64,000 nucleotides of DNA, taken from the NCBI GenBank assembly GCA_028554755.1, contig JAPTOF010000016.1, positions 11,816,001-11,880,000 of the forward strand. The letters run 5' to 3'. This document shows positions 60,961-64,000 of the stretch, piece by piece. Under the pieces are notes generated by a model. It was not told where the DNA came from. It ran no database searches and worked only from the letters and a program-made list of their open reading frames with translations. How positions within the stretch are numbered: the first letter of the stretch is position 1; each line of letters begins with the position of its first letter. Position numbers and translations under genes: made by a program. The DNA is from Cordia subcordata. Lineage: Eukaryota > Streptophyta > Magnoliopsida > Boraginales > Cordiaceae.

Positions 60961-61825
60961 ATTCAATGTCATAATATACCATGAAATACATCTCTTTGAA
61001 TGTGTCTACTCATAGCAAAGAAGAGTATTTTTTTTAAGAGCTTAAGTTGCATAGTTAGAGAGAGAACGATGATCAATCGTAAAGCGCTTTGGATGCACTC
61101 CTTCCATTGAATCAAAGAACCTCTAGAAGAGCCAAACAAAATATTCTTTCTTCTCATTTGCGAGGAACCAAACCGTAAATACCACATTGTGACCCAAGAT
61201 GACTAATGCCGATGAAAGGAGTACAAATCATATCATACTTATTTGTCCTATAAGTGGTATAAAAAATACAAATATCACCAAACAAAAAATAATCATACTT
61301 CGTCCTATCATCTCTAAAGAGGAAACTAGTCATTGTTCCTTGATAATTCTGCTCAAAGTCATGAAAAGATTCTCTTAATTCATTAATCAATCACAATATA
61401 TTTCAATTATTAAAGGCTAGAGCATCATAAACATCCCTTCTTAGACAAGTATATTCACACCACTAGCTTCCTTAGTCATAGCTAAAAAATTATTAGTAAT
61501 CTTAACCCTAACTTAAAAAAAAAAAATTGGAAAATTTCAACATTTCCTTTATCCAATTCCTATATGAATGCAACAAATGCCATTTACTAGGAATAACTAT
61601 AGTATGATTGTGAAACATATCGTGCTTCAACCACTAAAGAATCAACTTCAAGAATATCTTTTTTTTTGTAAAAAAAATCTTTGCTTTGCATCTAATTCTA
61701 TAATCAATTTTGGTATAGATTTCCCCCTTTGTCCTTTTTCAAACCTGACTTGTAACATAGAAACTCACGGCAATACACTTTATCACCTTGCTTGTTATAT
61801 TTCTTCCTTCCCTTCCTAACACTGA

Positions 61826-62046
61826 GGAATCTTTTGGATTGACTTTTACTAAAAGAGATTTTCTAGCAAATCTTAAAAAAAGTGCTTCTTTGAGAAGATA
61901 AAAATTTTGACTTCTAAAAAATTTGTACTTGAGATTTCTTTAGAGTTTCAACTTTATTCTCAAATTCAAGATAGTTATTACAAAAAGAATATACTTTTTC
62001 CCAGAAAAAAGTGGTTTTTTTGAAAAGAAGCCAATCCAAATATACC
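61826..62046. mobile_element. MITE, copy 4 of the 26.6-kb family, inside the FAR1-like remnant
   Basis: Ends TTTTGGATTGACTTTTACT and AAGAAGCCAATCCAAA, with an AAAAxTTTTGACTTCTxAAA-type core as in the other copies. Taking it out joins GFTV to VRKGRKK, the sequence expected for the FAR1 domain. The flanking TTACGGTA and TCAGTGTTA (minus strand) could be a decayed 8-9-bp target duplication. Confidence 0.75.
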
Positions 62047-62173
62047 GTAAACCCAATATAATATGCATAATCATTATACAACTCAAAGGTATCTGATTTG
62101 CCCTTAACCTTTAAACCAAGAAGAGTTGAGACTTCAGCCTACCAAAAAGACAAATGATCACCTATAAAATTCA

Positions 62174-62345
62174 ACAACTTGTTCACAATTTATAACTACA
62201 TTGTTCACAAGACATAAACAATATGTTTGCAATACTAATAATGTCTTTGAGAACAACAATAATAAGTAACTTGTTCACAATTTATAACTAAAATGTTCAA
62301 AGAATAAAACAATAAGTCCACAATAATAACACTACCTTTAAATCT
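62174..62345. repeat. Short direct repeat in the FAR1-like intron
   Basis: AACTTGTTCACAATTTATAACT occurs near 62,175 and 62,270. TGTTCACAA-type phrases recur through the intron (62,170-62,545). Confidence 0.75.
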
Positions 62346-62889
62346 AGCCAAAAAAATCTGTTAAGCTTCATAAATCTTGAACAACCAGTTGTAACATTCC
62401 GAACATAAAAGTTGTGTGTAGTGAACATTATTATAAATTTTCTGCAATTGCATCATATAACATATCTTAAAATCATTTGTGAACATTTAAGGTTAACTTT
62501 TTTCACATTTTATAATCGAAATGTTCACAACCATAAGGCAACAGGTTCACAATGTTCCAACACAAAAAATAAAAAATAACAATGTTCATAATGCTATAAT
62601 TTCTCTCAACTATGATCAATACTGATCAAACTCCATTGTAAGCACTTAAGCAATAAAACTAACAGAGCAATTACAACACAAACTATTTACCTTGACTACT
62701 TGAAGCAATTGTATTCATAGATGATACTCTGACTTCATTTGCAACATGCAAAGGTTCTTCAGATTTAGATTCAATATCATTCTCACGCAAACTTCTCATC
62801 TTCTACAGCACTCAACATATTTTGAAAACAAAAAATTTCAATGGTGATATCATAGATACAGAGCATCAATTTTGATATTGAGAAGAAAA

Positions 62890-63125
62890 AGTAGCAATGG
62901 TGAATTCGTGAGCACAGAGAACTAATCATGATACTGTGTCAAGACAAATAAAATTAGAACACAAACCACAGTGATGAATCCACAAGCATAAAGCAACAAT
63001 GGTGAATTCACAAGCATAAAGAAGCAATCGTGATATTGCACAAAAATAGAGAAAAACATAAATTACAACAATGATTTTGCAAGCACACAACAATAGTGGT
63101 GAACTTGCGAGCAAAAGAAAGAATC
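62890..63125. repeat. Degenerate minisatellite in the FAR1-like leader
   Basis: Phrases related to GCAATGGTGAATTCACAAGC recur at about 62,892, 62,961, 62,993, 63,022 and 63,070-63,112, at irregular spacings of 30-70 bp, interleaved with AAAT(A/T)AAATTA-type filler. The array lies between the predicted start of transcription and the first ATG. Confidence 0.6.
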
Positions 63126-63212
63126 TAGATATCGCACATAGAGAGAAAGAAGGAGAAGGAGAGAGGAGAGAGAAAATCTAATAAAGTTCGATCTAGTGGA
63201 TAAAACCAGAGT

Positions 63213-63222
63213 CTTTTATATA
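63213..63222 (-). promoter_or_regulatory. TATA box of the FAR1-like remnant
   Basis: CTATATAAAAG on the minus strand, a full plant TATA consensus, about 415 bp before the first ATG. A GA-rich leader (63,138-63,172) follows at the expected distance. The upstream part of the locus therefore still looks like a gene start. Confidence 0.5.
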
Positions 63223-64000
63223 GCGCAGGAAGTACATGCACTTGTAGGTGTACAGTACGAGGTGGTGTATGGTGTGAGGGCTTGTATAGTTAAATTTATA
63301 GGAAAAAGATAGCTTGATGAAGAAAGTGCGATATTTTAGAAGCCTCCTTGAGAGTTTGACTTGCACTTATGCACATTATATTACATTTGTGATTACTTTT
63401 CAAACCAACTGAATTAACTATCACTTGACATGGGAGTTTGCAAATCATCTTGGTGAAGAGTCAGACCTGCTATATATAAACCAAGTGGTATATGATAAGT
63501 TTGTGATAGGTGGTTCAGATAGAGATGTTGCCATCTAGAAGGGAAGAATTGCCATCTCAGCTAAAATTGGCTAACTTGGTAGAGATGCTGGCATCCAGAG
63601 GGGAAACACTACCATGTAGATAGCACTTGAGCAAATTGAAACATGTTGGGCTTTAAAATAGGGTTCCAACTATAGCCCATTAGCTATAAATACTTAGTTT
63701 TTGCCTCCTTTTGTATAATGAGCGACCCCTAGGAGTTGAAGAATACCTTTTTTTTTAAAAAAAAAAAAGTGAGGTAGCACTCCTTGGAATTTTATTAATA
63801 AAACATAAAAATACTAGATAAGAGACGGGCCAAATGAAGACCTCCCATTGTTACTCTTAGATGTTGCGACTGAACAAAGAATGATGCAATGCAATCTTAA
63901 GCAATGAACAATTACTTCGCCCAAAATTTCAATGGATAACTGATGCAAGAAGGCAGTAAATAAGGTGGTACTACCACCCTTAAAATTTCAAGCAAAGCAC
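63223..64000. other. Window end: repeat-like DNA
   Basis: GAGATG(T/C)TG(C/G)CATC(T/C)AGA(A/G)GGGA occurs at 63,522 and 63,581, a short direct repeat. CTATAAATACTTAG near 63,683 is TATA-like. After a T/A run at 63,748-63,770 the sequence resembles a LINE 3' end on the minus strand, but no domain is readable. Confidence 0.35.

Larger units (their letters stand above)
60970..62799 (-). pseudogene. FAR1-related (MULE-derived) gene remnant
   Basis: Minus strand. A putative first exon (62,799-62,691, MRSLRENDIESKSEE...) ends at a GTAAAT donor. After an intron ending GGTAG near 62,139 comes the FAR1 DNA-binding domain: KSDTFELYNDYAYYIGFTV (about 62,100-62,047), then, beyond an inserted MITE, RKGRKKYNKQG (61,815-61,780), IRCKAKIFFTKKK-like residues and TPSKWHLLHSYRN-like residues near 61,580. 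The MULE transposase domain begins with FGDICIFYTTYRTNKYDMIC and PFIGISHLG (61,300-61,195) and ends abruptly near 60,975, so the transposase core end and SWIM zinc finger are missing. Several stops and frameshifts. FAR1/FHY3 relatives are domesticated transposase transcription factors. As it stands this copy is not functional. Confidence 0.8.

Noticed and set aside
60683..61015. 110-codon plus frame as a gene
   Set aside because: Overlaps the end of the FAR1-like remnant on the opposite strand. Aromatic-rich, no domain.
62174..62345. CRISPR-like array of spaced short repeats
   Set aside because: Only two exact copies, irregular spacing, in a plant intron; ordinary short direct repeat.

Overview
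This is nuclear DNA from a flowering plant, most likely a eudicot. The two real genes are split by GT-AG introns and encode plant-specific protein families. The rest is AT-rich and packed with decayed plant transposons: Copia and other LTR elements, a Helitron, a PIF/Harbinger relative, a Mutator-like element (MULE), LINE tails, MITEs and a FAR1/MULE-derived gene. Nothing looks bacterial, organellar or viral. Species cannot be told from the sequence; an asterid would be my guess, held weakly.

Layout. 1-2,545: unresolved repeat plus a truncated Copia element (LTR, primer-binding site and gag, minus strand). 5,300-8,310: a LINE RNase H end beside a broken PIF/Harbinger transposase and its Myb/SANT partner. 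10,177-11,940: a solo LTR with a perfect 5-bp target duplication. 16,090-18,960: a Helitron Rep/helicase pseudogene. 19,860-23,553: a non-autonomous MULE with long terminal inverted repeats and a perfect 9-bp target duplication; it contains an inverted copy of the 10-kb solo LTR, a decayed captured exon and a tRNA-like/SINE-like piece. 26,637-27,126: two MITEs of one family just upstream of the first gene.

Gene 1 (27.5-37.5 kb, plus strand) is an Enhancer-of-polycomb-like protein of the EPCR1 type (1,705 residues predicted, four coding exons, one 5' UTR intron). In Arabidopsis, EPCR proteins belong to the PEAT chromatin complex (PWWP, EPCR, ARID, TRB). Gene 2 (about 43.8-48.6 kb, minus strand) encodes a 182-residue CID5/CID6-type protein with a PAM2 motif for poly(A)-binding protein and a CUE domain for ubiquitin. 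The genes converge, and the roughly 6 kb between them holds repeats and MITEs. Both carry a telo-box (AAACCCTA) in the predicted 5' UTR.

48.9-64 kb is again repeat-rich: an unresolved repeat with a tandem duplication, a miniature LTR element (52,301-54,004) whose flanks are also related, a complete but heavily mutated Copia element (54,362-60,213, LTRs with 8-bp inverted ends and a near-perfect 5-bp target duplication), and a FAR1-related pseudogene (minus strand) that keeps a TATA box but is interrupted by a MITE and truncated before its C-terminal domains.

I see no evidence for a wholly new biological system. The most informative structures are the nested MULE with its captured exon, the unusual LTR arrangement at 52-54 kb, the W-box cluster in the solo-LTR promoter, and the telo-box in a gene whose product works with telo-box-binding proteins.
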